From an uncultured Emergencia sp. (GTDB taxonomy: Bacteria > Bacillota > Clostridia > Peptostreptococcales > Anaerovoracaceae): DNA of 64,000 nucleotides. The notes under the pieces are model-generated. The model had not been told where the DNA came from. It was given only the letters and a program-made list of their open reading frames with translations, and made no database searches. Shown piece by piece: positions 23,908 to 32,062 of the stretch. The stretch is from positions 1 to 64,000 of the forward strand of contig CALLDR010000163.1 of the NCBI GenBank assembly GCA_937997955.1, given 5' to 3'. The translations under genes and the position numbers were made by a program. The stretch's first letter is position 1. Each line of letters starts with the position of its first letter.

Positions 23908-24516
23908 ATGAAAAAGATACCGTACCGCTATACCAATATAGCCAAGCAGGCCTTCATCATCACCATCATGCTGCAGGCGCTGATGCGTCTGATCATTATG
24001 GCCGAGATCGTCATCTTCAAGGTGGAGGGCTACTACGAAAACACCAACATCCTTTTGACGGTGCTCATGTACGCCGTCATCTTCGCGGTTCTGATTGCCC
24101 TGTTCCGCGGCCACACATTTTGTTACAGCCTGTACAGCGATTCGACGCTGATCTACCGGAACACCCTGCTGCGCCGGGAAAGACAGCTGCAGCTTTCGGA
24201 TGCCAGACTGGCCGTCATGGATACCTTCGGCATCAAATTCTACGCGGAGCCGGACGCTGATCCGAAGACCGCCAAGCCGCTGTTTTTCCTGCCTTTCTTC
24301 CGGGACGGCATCATCGAGGCAGTGCCGGTCAACAACTTTTACATATCCCTGAAGGATCGGGGAGACATGGTGGTCATCAAAAAATTCCGCGTGCTGCCCG
24401 GCTATACCAAGAAGTGGCGCTTTGTGACCATCGGCTACTCCCTTCTGGCGGCTCTGTGCCTGGCCAGCCTGTCGACGCCGCTGACCGTTATCATCGTGCT
24501 GTTCCAGAACCACTGA
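23908..24516 (+). CDS. Hypothetical membrane protein
   Basis: 202 residues, no recognised family. Two N-terminal membrane helices (about residues 13-35 and 48-67) are followed by a soluble beta-rich segment resembling a PH-like fold (DSTLIYRNTLLRRERQLQLSD, then VPVNNFYISLKDRGDMVVIKKF) and a last helix near the C-terminus. AAGGAGGGG stands eight bases before the ATG. It is the first gene after a sigma-54 type promoter and 120 bp upstream of a VanX-like dipeptidase, so a role in handling wall peptides is conceivable, but nothing in the sequence proves it. Confidence 0.75.
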   Translation: MKKIPYRYTNIAKQAFIITIMLQALMRLIIMAEIVIFKVEGYYENTNILLTVLMYAVIFAVLIALFRGHTFCYSLYSDSTLIYRNTLLRRERQLQLSDARLAVMDTFGIKFYAEPDADPKTAKPLFFLPFFRDGIIEAVPVNNFYISLKDRGDMVVIKKFRVLPGYTKKWRFVTIGYSLLAALCLASLSTPLTVIIVLFQNH

Positions 24517-24552
24517 CGCCGTAAAATCGCCGCTGGCAGACCGGCGCTGCCG

Positions 24553-24588
24553 GCGCTGTCCGGTCCTGCGGCGCTGTCCGGTCCTGCG
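24553..24588. repeat. Tandem 18-bp repeat
   Basis: GCGCTGTCCGGTCCTGCG occurs twice head to tail (24553-24570, 24571-24588) with a partial third copy after it. It lies in the 120-bp gap before the VanX-like gene. No function apparent. Confidence 0.8.
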
Positions 24589-24636
24589 GTGCTGTATGTC
24601 CGGTGCTGGCGCCGCTGGCAGAGAGGAGCCTTCCCT

Positions 24637-25203
24637 ATGAGACAATATAAGAATCTGGTGCGCCTGCTGGACGTGGACGAGGATTTCATCATCGACCTGA
24701 TCTACGCGACGCCTGACAATTTCACCGGCCGCGCCGTATATTCCTCTGATCAGTGCTATATCGACGTCAACACGGCCCAGAGGCTGATCCAGGCCAGGGA
24801 TCTGGCAAAGGAGGACGGCCTCCGCGTGAAGGTCTGGGACGCCTACCGTCCCGTCAGCGCCCAGCGGCGGTTTTGGGAGCTGCTGCCGGACAACCGCTTT
24901 GTCGCCTATCCGCCGGATATGGAGACCCTGACCTGCTTCAAAAACTCCCACATGAACGGCCAATGCGTGGACGTGACCCTTTGCGATTCACAGGGCTGCG
25001 AGCTGATCATGCCAAGCGGCTTCGATGATTTCACAAAAAAAGCCCGCCTGGATTGTCTGGAGACAACAGGCGAAGCCCGAAAAAACGCGGAATACCTGCG
25101 GGACATCATGACCGCGGCGGGATTCACGCCCTACAGCGGCGAGTGGTGGCATTTCTACGACAGAAAAACCGCTCCCGTTCCCTATTCCGATCTTATTCTT
25201 TAG
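24637..25203 (+). CDS. D-alanyl-D-alanine dipeptidase (VanX/DdpX family, M15D)
   Basis: Zinc dipeptidase that splits D-Ala-D-Ala. Zinc ligands and catalytic residues are present: KVWDAYRP, SHMNGQCVDVTL (the SxHxxGxxxD motif with His and Asp ligands) and GEWWHFYD with the catalytic Glu and third ligand His. 188 residues, no signal peptide, so it is cytoplasmic. vanH, vanA and vanRS are absent, so a catabolic role like that of E. coli DdpX is more likely than vancomycin resistance. The start is the ATG at 24637 after GAGAGGAG. Its 3' end overlaps the convergent small gene by 11 bases. Confidence 0.9.
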   Translation: MRQYKNLVRLLDVDEDFIIDLIYATPDNFTGRAVYSSDQCYIDVNTAQRLIQARDLAKEDGLRVKVWDAYRPVSAQRRFWELLPDNRFVAYPPDMETLTCFKNSHMNGQCVDVTLCDSQGCELIMPSGFDDFTKKARLDCLETTGEARKNAEYLRDIMTAAGFTPYSGEWWHFYDRKTAPVPYSDLIL

Positions 25204-25390
25204 TAGAATCCTGAGCAGAATCAGGTCCGCTGGCCTCTTCAGCCGGACGCCCCTTCTGCCCTTCGACGGCCTGCGGGCCGTCCTTTTTCTTTCGCTCCAT
25301 CAGTCTGTCCACCATACTCTTGTCCGGAGATTTGAGAATGAAGGCAAACGACGCGACGATGATGATGAGTCCAACGATCTTGATAACCAT
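25193..25390 (-). CDS. Small single-span membrane protein
   Basis: 65 residues, unrecognised. One N-terminal membrane helix (IKIVGLIIIVASFAFIL) is followed by a basic then acidic hydrophilic tail that should face the cytoplasm. AAAGGAG precedes the ATG by seven bases, and a sigma-A promoter stands upstream, so it is very probably expressed. The C-terminus overlaps the end of the convergent VanX-like gene. Function unknown. Confidence 0.7.
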   Translation of the reverse strand: MVIKIVGLIIIVASFAFILKSPDKSMVDRLMERKKKDGPQAVEGQKGRPAEEASGPDSAQDSTKE

Positions 25391-25421
25391 TCAGAAGCTC
25401 CTTTCTGCCAAGTATACTGGC

Positions 25422-25450
25422 ATTATATACGAAAAACCGGGGAAAGGCAA
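25422..25450 (-). promoter_or_regulatory. Sigma-A promoter of the small membrane protein
   Basis: TTGCCT (25450-25445) and TATAAT (25427-25422) are 17 bp apart on the minus strand, 30 bases before the start codon. Confidence 0.75.
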
Positions 25451-25471
25451 GAGGCCTCGCCTGCTTTCCGC

Positions 25472-26440
25472 CTACTTTCCCAGCACATCTTTCATCAGTC
25501 TCAGGCCGTTGAGATGGCTGATCTTGTCGATTTCATCATCGGTAAAGCTCTTTTCCATGCGGTTTAACAGCTCTGTAAAGCCGCTGTAATCCACCAGCTC
25601 CCCATTATCGTCGATCCCGTCAAAGTCAGATCCGAAGCCGACGGCGTCGATGCCCGCCTTATCCCTCATGTAGAGCAGATGCTGTATGATCCAGTCAATT
25701 TTCGGCGATTCCTCGCCGTCTCTGAGGAACGGCCCGTTGAAGTTGACGCCGGCGATACCGCCCGTGTTTCCCAGGACCTTCAGCTGGTCGTCGGTCAGAT
25801 TCCGCCGGTGGCCGCACAGAGCCCGCGCGCAGGAGTGGGTCGCCGTGAAAGGCTGTCTGCTGTACTTGGCCACGTCGTAAAACCCGCCCTCGGACATGTG
25901 AGAAACGTCGATGATCATGCCCAGCTGGTTCATCTTTTCCACCGCTTCTATGCCAAAAGGCTTCAGGCCCTTCATGTGCTCCGCCGGATCGTCGCTGCTG
26001 GGATAGCCGACAGAGTTCTCAAAGTTCCAAAGCAGCGTGACCAGCCGCACGCCCATGTCATAGACCTCCTGCAGCCGTTCGATGTGCCCTTCTCCCGTCT
26101 TTTCATCGTCCAGGAACACGCCGTCCTCCACCGTCAGCAGAGAGGAAAGGCGTCCCTCTTCCCTGTTTTTCAGCACTTCGTCCACACTGAAGACCGGTCT
26201 GACGACATCTCTGTACTTTTCCATCTGGGTCTGGTAGTATCCGTAAATCCCCTTCAGAATATCATAAGGCGCCATGGTTTTCATCTCATTTCTGGAAAGG
26301 TACATGGCGAAAAACTGTACCAGGCTTTCATGTTCCTTCAACAGCTTCAGATTGATGGAGGTCCCGCCGTCATAAAAGCTCCGTTCCGGGTTTCTCCATC
26401 CCTCGATCAGCGTATCACAATGCATGTCAATGATTCTCAA
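25472..26440 (-). CDS. Membrane-dipeptidase-like zinc peptidase (M19, renal dipeptidase family)
   Basis: Hydrolyses dipeptides, with members that accept a D-residue at the C-terminal position. Metal and active-site motifs: MHCDT at the N-terminus, TVEDGVF, IIDVSHMS, THSCARALCGHRRNL and GFGSDFDG. 322 residues, no signal peptide. The start is TTG at 26440 with AGGAGG eight bases upstream; the next ATG falls inside the metal motif. It is preceded by a -24/-12 promoter identical in core to that of spmA. Probably acts on murein-derived dipeptides in the cytoplasm. Confidence 0.92.
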   Translation of the reverse strand: MRIIDMHCDTLIEGWRNPERSFYDGGTSINLKLLKEHESLVQFFAMYLSRNEMKTMAPYDILKGIYGYYQTQMEKYRDVVRPVFSVDEVLKNREEGRLSSLLTVEDGVFLDDEKTGEGHIERLQEVYDMGVRLVTLLWNFENSVGYPSSDDPAEHMKGLKPFGIEAVEKMNQLGMIIDVSHMSEGGFYDVAKYSRQPFTATHSCARALCGHRRNLTDDQLKVLGNTGGIAGVNFNGPFLRDGEESPKIDWIIQHLLYMRDKAGIDAVGFGSDFDGIDDNGELVDYSGFTELLNRMEKSFTDDEIDKISHLNGLRLMKDVLGK

Positions 26441-26508
26441 AACTACTTCCTCCTGTCTTTCATCATCTTCCGCTCTCTAAAACGCGGTAACAACAAAAAC
26501 AATTAAAA

Positions 26509-26523
26509 GCAATTTTTGTGCCA
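26509..26523 (-). promoter_or_regulatory. Sigma-54 (-24/-12) promoter of the M19 dipeptidase
   Basis: The minus strand reads TTGGCACAAAAATTGCT with GG (26522-26521) and GC (26510-26509) ten bases apart. It is 69 bp from the start codon and shares 17 bases with the spmA promoter. Confidence 0.87.
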
Positions 26524-26538
26524 AATTTTTTCTTCTAT

Positions 26539-26554
26539 CGGCACGAAAATTGCA
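26539..26554 (+). promoter_or_regulatory. Sigma-54 (-24/-12) promoter of M20 peptidase-alr
   Basis: The plus strand reads CGGCACGAAAATTGCA, with GG at 26540-26541 and GC at 26552-26553. It faces away from the dipeptidase promoter, the two -24 boxes being 17 bases apart; together they form an inverted repeat. A TATACT at 26556-26561 could also act as a sigma-A -10 box. Confidence 0.85.
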
Positions 26555-26596
26555 TTATACTATGTATATACGAGGTATATACGAGGAGGTCTACAC

Positions 26597-27799
26597 ATGA
26601 AATACGATAAGAAACAACTTCTGGCCGCCGTGGACAGCGTCTTCGACGACGCCGTTTCCCTCCGCCGCCAGCTTCATATGCACCCGGAGCTTTCGGAGCA
26701 GGAAACGGAGACTGCCCGCCTGATCGCCTTGCAATTACAGGACCTGGGGATTCCCTATGAGACCGGTATCGCCGGCAACGGCATCTCCGCGGTCATCTAC
26801 GGGAAAGACCGGACCCGCGGCGTAGGCATCCGGGCCGATATGGACGCCCTGCCTATCACGGAATTGGTTGAAATCCCATTTAAATCACAAAATCCCGGCG
26901 TTATGCACGCCTGCGGCCACGATATCCACACGGCTATCCTGCTGGGCACAGCAAAGGTCCTGCAGGAGATGCGGGACGCCCTGCCTGCCAGCGTCCGCCT
27001 CTTCTTCCAGCCCTCTGAGGAGACCATCGGCGGCGCCCGCCAGATGATCGAGGCCGGCTGTCTGGAAAACCCGAAGATCACCAGCGTCCTGGGACTTCAC
27101 GTGGACACCAAGACGGACGCGGGGAGCGTGGAGTTTATTCCAGGGGCCATGAACGCCGCCTGCTGTGAGTTCCAGGTCCGCGTGCTGGGAAAATCCTGCC
27201 ACGGCGCTCATCCCACCGACGGCATCGACGCCCTCCTGCCTGCCTGCACCATGATCACCAGCCTCCAGTCTATCCTCACGAGGCGCATGGACCCCACCGA
27301 TTCCGTGCTGATCACCGTGGGTAAGTTCAACAGCGGCGTCAAGGAAAACGTCATATCCGGCGAAGCCGTGTTCAGCGGCACCATCCGCTCCCTGGACATG
27401 GACGCCATGGACGGCATCAAAAAATATCTGTCGGAGCTCTGTCACAATACGGCGGCTGCCTTTGGCGCTTCCTGCGAAGTCCAGTTCTCCGCCGAAGGCT
27501 ATCCGACCCTGGAAAACGACGACCAGCTCCTGCAGTGGGTCATGGACGCCTCTAAGGAAGTGCTCGGCGAGGACCATGTGAAGCTGACCAAACGCCCAAG
27601 CCTGGGCGCCGACGACTTCTCCTTCTTCTGCCACAGCAGCCGGGGCCTTTACTACAACATCGGCGCCCGCAGGCCGGGAGAGACCGACGCTTATCCCATC
27701 CACAGTGACCGGTTCAACCCTGATGAGGCGTGCATCCGTACCGGTATCCTGACCCAGGTGGCCGCGGTGCTTAAGATCTTTGAGGAGGAATACAGATGA
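26597..27799 (+). CDS. M20-family amidohydrolase/peptidase
   Basis: Di-metal hydrolase of the hippuricase/N-acyl-amino-acid deacylase group, 400 residues. Metal-binding motifs GIRADMDALPI, MHACGHDIHTA, FQPSEETIGGA and the C-terminal SLGADDFSFF are complete, as is the dimerisation (lid) domain. Substrates in the family include N-acetyl-DAP, N-acyl amino acids and dipeptides. The start ATG at 26597 follows GAGGAGG. It overlaps alr by four bases (ATGA), and the pair follows a -24/-12 promoter. An amide of a D-amino acid or a murein dipeptide is a likely substrate. Confidence 0.9.
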   Translation: MKYDKKQLLAAVDSVFDDAVSLRRQLHMHPELSEQETETARLIALQLQDLGIPYETGIAGNGISAVIYGKDRTRGVGIRADMDALPITELVEIPFKSQNPGVMHACGHDIHTAILLGTAKVLQEMRDALPASVRLFFQPSEETIGGARQMIEAGCLENPKITSVLGLHVDTKTDAGSVEFIPGAMNAACCEFQVRVLGKSCHGAHPTDGIDALLPACTMITSLQSILTRRMDPTDSVLITVGKFNSGVKENVISGEAVFSGTIRSLDMDAMDGIKKYLSELCHNTAAAFGASCEVQFSAEGYPTLENDDQLLQWVMDASKEVLGEDHVKLTKRPSLGADDFSFFCHSSRGLYYNIGARRPGETDAYPIHSDRFNPDEACIRTGILTQVAAVLKIFEEEYR

Positions 27800-28917
27800 T
27801 GCAGACAGAAGAGATACTTCGAGATACCTATGTAAAGGTGGACCTCGGCAGGATCGCGGAAAACATGGCCCTGATCCGGGAAATGGCCGGTCCCGCCGTC
27901 GCCGTCATGCCCGTGATCAAAGCCAACGGCTACGGCCACGGCGCAGTGGAAATCGCGCCTGTTTTGATGGAAAGCGGGGCGGCTTATCTGGCCGTCGCCA
28001 CTTTGACGGAGGCCCTGGAGCTCCGCGCCGCGTACCCCGGTTATCCCCTGTTCATTCTGGGACACACCCCCGACCGTCTGCTCCGCCATGTGGTGGAGAA
28101 CCGCATCACCCAGACCGTATTTACCCTGGAGCAGGCCGCGAAGCTGGCGGCGCTGGCCCGTGAGGCCCATACCACGGCAAAGGTCCATGTCAAGGTGGAT
28201 ACCGGCTTCCACCGGCTGGGCCAGATCCCTTCGGAGGCCTTCGCAGAGGAGATCTGCCAGATGTTCCGGCTGGAAGGCCTGGAGGTGGAAGGCATCTTCA
28301 GCCATCTGGCCCTGTCAGGCGACGAAGAAGATGAAGCCCAGTTTTCCCTCTTCACCGGCTTTGTTCAGGAGCTGGAACAGCGGGGCTGTACCTTCCGCTA
28401 TCAGCATCTGGCAGACAGCATCGCCTGCGTGGACGCGCCCAGATACCGTCTCAACATGATACGGCCGGGCGCTTTGATCTACGGCATGATCGGTTTTACC
28501 AAGGGCTGTCTTCCGGTCGGACAGGCCCTCACCTTCCGCACCGCCGTCTCCCAGCTCCATCGGATCCCTGCCGGGGAGGGCGTCAGCTACGACTACGCGT
28601 GGAAGGCCCAGCGGGACAGCCTCATCGCCACCCTTCCCTTTGGCTACGCCGACGGCTATCCCCGCAACATGCGCGGCAAGGGTTACGTCGTCATCAACGG
28701 AAAAAAAGCGCCTCTCGTCGGCGTCCTCTGCATGGATCAGTGCATGGCGGACGTGACCGACGTGGACGGCGTCTGTGAAGGCGCGGAGGCCATCATCTAC
28801 GGCGACGGCAGCGACGGCTCCATGACCATCGAAGAAGCCGCGAAGCTGGCGGGCACCAACAAAAATGAGATCATCGCCCGTATCATGGCCAGACCGCCGC
28901 GGGTATACGTGAAATAA
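27796..28917 (+). CDS. alr: Alanine racemase
   Basis: PLP enzyme that interconverts L- and D-alanine. The PLP lysine is Lys42 (MPVIKANGYGHG) and the second catalytic base, Tyr, is in EGVSYDYAW; the C-terminal domain with LVGVLCMDQCMADVT is complete. 373 residues. The start overlaps the M20 gene stop (ATGA), indicating coupled translation. Placement behind a peptidase and a sigma-54 type promoter suggests a catabolic racemase that turns released D-Ala into L-Ala. A second, biosynthetic alr elsewhere in the genome would fit but is not visible. Confidence 0.95.
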   Translation: MMQTEEILRDTYVKVDLGRIAENMALIREMAGPAVAVMPVIKANGYGHGAVEIAPVLMESGAAYLAVATLTEALELRAAYPGYPLFILGHTPDRLLRHVVENRITQTVFTLEQAAKLAALAREAHTTAKVHVKVDTGFHRLGQIPSEAFAEEICQMFRLEGLEVEGIFSHLALSGDEEDEAQFSLFTGFVQELEQRGCTFRYQHLADSIACVDAPRYRLNMIRPGALIYGMIGFTKGCLPVGQALTFRTAVSQLHRIPAGEGVSYDYAWKAQRDSLIATLPFGYADGYPRNMRGKGYVVINGKKAPLVGVLCMDQCMADVTDVDGVCEGAEAIIYGDGSDGSMTIEEAAKLAGTNKNEIIARIMARPPRVYVK

Positions 28918-28980
28918 AAAAATGTGCACGACGGAGACAAACCGCCCATGCACACATGGCACCACATGTCGCGCTCATAT

Positions 28981-29043
28981 CGCGCACAGGCGGAGCGAAC
29001 CGGGCATATCCTGGCTTCGCTCCCTTCTGTGCGCGTTTTTTTT
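28981..29043 (+). terminator. Terminator of the M20-alr operon
   Basis: CGCGCACAG (28981-28989) pairs with CTGTGCGCG (29027-29035), with GGAGCGAA/TTCGCTCC as an inner stem, followed by eight T residues. Strong intrinsic terminator between convergent transcription units. Confidence 0.92.
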
Positions 29044-29045
29044 GA

Positions 29046-29885
29046 TCAGAACATCGGGTTGTAGCAGTCTCCACCTGCCGCGAAGACGACCTGGCGCAGG
29101 CCCATCAGCTCCTCCATATTTTCCGCTTCAACGGCCACCGACATGGCCCCTGTCCGTCTGACCCCCGGCAGCTTTTCCGCGCCGTCGGCCATACAGGTCT
29201 GACGGAAGGTGACGGTCATTTCCAGCTTCTCCCCGGCCTTTACAGGAACAGGTTTCTTTTCTCGAGCGGTTCTGACGGCCTTCTCCGCCGTATCCCGAAG
29301 CAGCTTCTGGCTTTCCGCCCTCGGCAGGCACTCCGCGCAGTAGCGGCCCTGAGCGTATTTTACTACGGCGGTCTCCGCCTCCGGACAGAAAGCCTTTGTT
29401 TCCGCGGCCAGAGCCTGGTCTCCGGTGACCATGATCAGCGGAACGCCCTTTGACGCGGCGTACAGGGCGTTGAAGCCCATCTCCCCGACGCTGTGTCCGT
29501 TGACGCTGAGATCGGCGATGGTGATCGGATCATAGGTGTGGTCCAGCACCGCCTTCTGGGTTCCGAACTTGGCGTGATAGCCCAGGAGGATCAGCCCGTC
29601 AAAGGTCTCGTCCAGGCCGTGGACCATGGAATTACGCCGGCTGACGCCCCGCATGAGCCGCGCCCGGCTGTCCAGCAGGTCCATCCGAATGTTTTGAGAT
29701 ACGTTATGAGAGTCGCAGACCAGAACCTCTGTCGCGCCTCCCGCAAAGGCCCCCTCCACGACCGCGTTGACTTCCTCCGTCATGAAGACCCGGGCCTGCT
29801 GATAGCCGCTGCCCGCCTCTTCAACGTCCTCCGGCGCGACGACGCCGTTGACCCCTTCCAGGTCTGCCGATATAAAAATTTTCAT
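29046..29885 (-). CDS. dppA: D-aminopeptidase DppA (M55)
   Basis: Self-compartmentalising zinc peptidase that removes N-terminal D-amino acids, first known from the Bacillus dipeptide operon. Metal-binding motifs: ISADLEGVNG at the N-terminus, VCDSHNVSQNI, LLGYHAKFGT and the GHSVGEMGFN segment with the catalytic region. 279 residues, cytoplasmic. It follows the sigma-54 activator by 10 bp and ends just after the alr terminator. No dipeptide transporter gene is adjacent, unlike the Bacillus dpp operon. Confidence 0.92.
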   Translation of the reverse strand: MKIFISADLEGVNGVVAPEDVEEAGSGYQQARVFMTEEVNAVVEGAFAGGATEVLVCDSHNVSQNIRMDLLDSRARLMRGVSRRNSMVHGLDETFDGLILLGYHAKFGTQKAVLDHTYDPITIADLSVNGHSVGEMGFNALYAASKGVPLIMVTGDQALAAETKAFCPEAETAVVKYAQGRYCAECLPRAESQKLLRDTAEKAVRTAREKKPVPVKAGEKLEMTVTFRQTCMADGAEKLPGVRRTGAMSVAVEAENMEELMGLRQVVFAAGGDCYNPMF

Positions 29886-29895
29886 GTTTGCCTCC

Positions 29896-31746
29896 TTAAT
29901 ACCTGATCTTATACTTCTTCAGCTTATCGTAAAATACCGTCCGCGACAGATCCAGCTCCGTCATGGCCTTCTGCTTGTCGCCGTTATATTTTATCAGAGT
30001 CATTTCCAGAATCCTCTCTTCCTCCTTTGCCAGCATCTCCTTCATGGTAGTCGGAACAGCGCCTTTGCCGATGCGCAGATGCTCGGAATAGATGATGTTG
30101 GAATCGCACAGGGTTATGGCTCGCTCTATGGCGTTTTCCAGCTCCCGCACGTTGCCCGGCCAGTCGTAGGCTACCATCTTCTGAATGGCCTCCCCGGAGA
30201 ACTGCTTCTGCTCCAAGCCGTAGTTGTCGCAGATGGTCTTCAGCAGCTGGTTGATCAAAACGTACAGGTCCGCTTTCCGCTCCCGAAGGGGCGGGATATC
30301 GATGGGGAAGACGTTGATCCGGTAAAACAGGTCCTGACGGAATCTTCCCATGGCCACTTCCTCCTCCAGATTCTTGTTGGTGGCCGCGATAACACGCACA
30401 TCTACCTTGACCGGTTTGGAGGAGCCGACCCTGTAGATGATCTTGTTCTGCAGCACGTGAAGCAGCTTGACCTGGATCTCCAGCGGGATTTCGCCGATCT
30501 CGTCCAGAAAGATGGTCCCTTTGTCGGCGGCCTCAAAATACCCTACGTGGCCGTCGCTCTTGGCGCCGGTAAACGCTCCGCCCACATAGCCGAACAGCTC
30601 GCTCTCAAACAGCGTGGGCGCGATGGCGTTGCAGTTGACCTCTACGAACGGTGAGTTCTGCGACCCCTCCCCGGCGTTGTGAATGGCCCTCGCCAGCTTG
30701 GACTTTCCGGTTCCGCTCTCTCCGGTCAGGATCACGTTGAACCTGCTGTTAGCCGCCTTCCACGCCAGATACTTCACCTCCTGGGTCTTCCGGCTCTTGC
30801 CCGCGAAGTCGCTGAACGCGTTTTCGGGATAGGCGGCGGTTTGGCTGCGGGTACCCTGATTTCTCTCTTCGATCTGACGGATGATCTCGTTTCTGTCCGA
30901 CAGCAGATGGTCCAGATTCTGGGCTCCCCGAATGATGAGGAACGCGCCGTCCGGCTCCATCTTGCTGGGCCACGGCACGATATCGCAGATCAAAGGACGC
31001 TTGTTGATCTCGTACAGCCGGTTGCTGACCTGCTCCGCCGCGCCGTCCAGCACGTCGAAGAGGCGCTGGCTCAAAGCGGATTCGTCGAACAGCTCCAGAA
31101 ACCGTTTCCCCTCGACGTCGATGCCGCTGTCCTCGGTATTCTTGGCAAGCCATCTCTGGCCGCGCATCAGGTTTCCGGCGTCCTCGTTTCTGACGCTGTA
31201 GCCCTTTGCCTGAAAGAATTTGATGCCGCCCGTCGCGCCGTCGATGACCACCATGTTTCCGACGCAGTAGTAATAGCCCAGCCGGAACACCTTTGTTCCA
31301 ACCTGGATCACCGTCTCCGCCCGCTCCTGGTCGATGGACGCTGTAATGTGAAAGCCGAAGTAATTGACGTCCAGCTTCAGGGAAAGCCCCGGCTGCTGGC
31401 CGCGCAGATGCTTGTACTGGGGTTCGATCCGCTTGTTGCCGTACACGCCCACCGCCACCAGCATATCGCCCAGCTGGATCTCCCTGTCGTGGATGTTCAG
31501 CAGGGCCAGCTCGTCTGTACCCAGATTTCCATCATCTTCTCCCAGCTTGTTGTCTGCGATGATGACGATATCGCCTTCCGCCAGTTTGCCGCTCTCGTGG
31601 CTGGCCTTGGCGTCGATGACGATGCCGGTGATCTCCTTGGCCCGCTGGCTGCAGGTCTGGATACGGCGGTCCCGGTCCACGTAGACGACGCCCTGGCCCA
31701 TGTTGTCCATCAGAAGCTCTATGGCTCTTACATCAAAATTTTCCAT
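29896..31746 (-). CDS. Sigma-54-dependent transcriptional activator
   Basis: Enhancer-binding protein of 616 residues. An N-terminal sensory half with PAS-like segments (GQGVVYVDRDRRIQTCSQRAKEITG and a region near 240-290) is followed by the AAA+ domain: Walker A GESGTGKS (342-349), the sigma-54 contact loop GAFTGA (390-395), Walker B TIFLDEIG (411-418), and a Fis-type HTH at the C-terminus (KQKAMTELDLSRTVFYDKLKKY). The ATG at 31746 follows GGGGGAGGG. It forms an operon with dppA. An extended -10 box TGGTATACT lies near 31793-31800, so its own expression is probably sigma-A dependent. It is the obvious activator of the four -24/-12 promoters at 23.7-26.6 kb; the ligand is unknown. Confidence 0.93.
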   Translation of the reverse strand: MENFDVRAIELLMDNMGQGVVYVDRDRRIQTCSQRAKEITGIVIDAKASHESGKLAEGDIVIIADNKLGEDDGNLGTDELALLNIHDREIQLGDMLVAVGVYGNKRIEPQYKHLRGQQPGLSLKLDVNYFGFHITASIDQERAETVIQVGTKVFRLGYYYCVGNMVVIDGATGGIKFFQAKGYSVRNEDAGNLMRGQRWLAKNTEDSGIDVEGKRFLELFDESALSQRLFDVLDGAAEQVSNRLYEINKRPLICDIVPWPSKMEPDGAFLIIRGAQNLDHLLSDRNEIIRQIEERNQGTRSQTAAYPENAFSDFAGKSRKTQEVKYLAWKAANSRFNVILTGESGTGKSKLARAIHNAGEGSQNSPFVEVNCNAIAPTLFESELFGYVGGAFTGAKSDGHVGYFEAADKGTIFLDEIGEIPLEIQVKLLHVLQNKIIYRVGSSKPVKVDVRVIAATNKNLEEEVAMGRFRQDLFYRINVFPIDIPPLRERKADLYVLINQLLKTICDNYGLEQKQFSGEAIQKMVAYDWPGNVRELENAIERAITLCDSNIIYSEHLRIGKGAVPTTMKEMLAKEEERILEMTLIKYNGDKQKAMTELDLSRTVFYDKLKKYKIRY

Positions 31747-32009
31747 GCGTTCCCTCCCCCGCTTTCTTTCAAAACCTTTCAAAACTGATACCAGTATACC
31801 ACATGACGGAGAAAAATCCATGCCCGGAATTTGCGCCCATCTTTTTCGCGCCCTCTCTGTCCGCCTGCTGATCGCCTGTCATTTGCCTGCCGATCTGCCC
31901 GATTCTATTCTGTCTCCATTCTATAGGTATGCAAAAACCGCGCCAAAATCCGGCGCGGATGTATCTCGTAGGTGCATGTGCGGGGCTATAGGGCCGCAGG
32001 TTTCCTTTT

Positions 32010-32050
32010 CGATAAAAATAAAGTAGTACTTTATTTTTATCGGTTTTTTT
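32010..32050. terminator. Terminator beyond the XRE-regulator gene
   Basis: A 16-bp perfect inverted repeat (32010-32025, 32027-32042) is followed by TTTTTTT on the plus strand. It lies 20 bp after the stop of the minus-strand XRE gene and would end that transcript or shield the upstream sigma-54 activator region. Otherwise 31799-32062 shows no gene. Confidence 0.7.
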
Positions 32051-32062
32051 AAGATGCTCATC

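Noticed and set aside
24637..25203. Vancomycin resistance gene vanX
   Set aside because: No vanH, vanA or vanRS neighbours; context is peptide catabolism, so a DdpX-like role is preferred.
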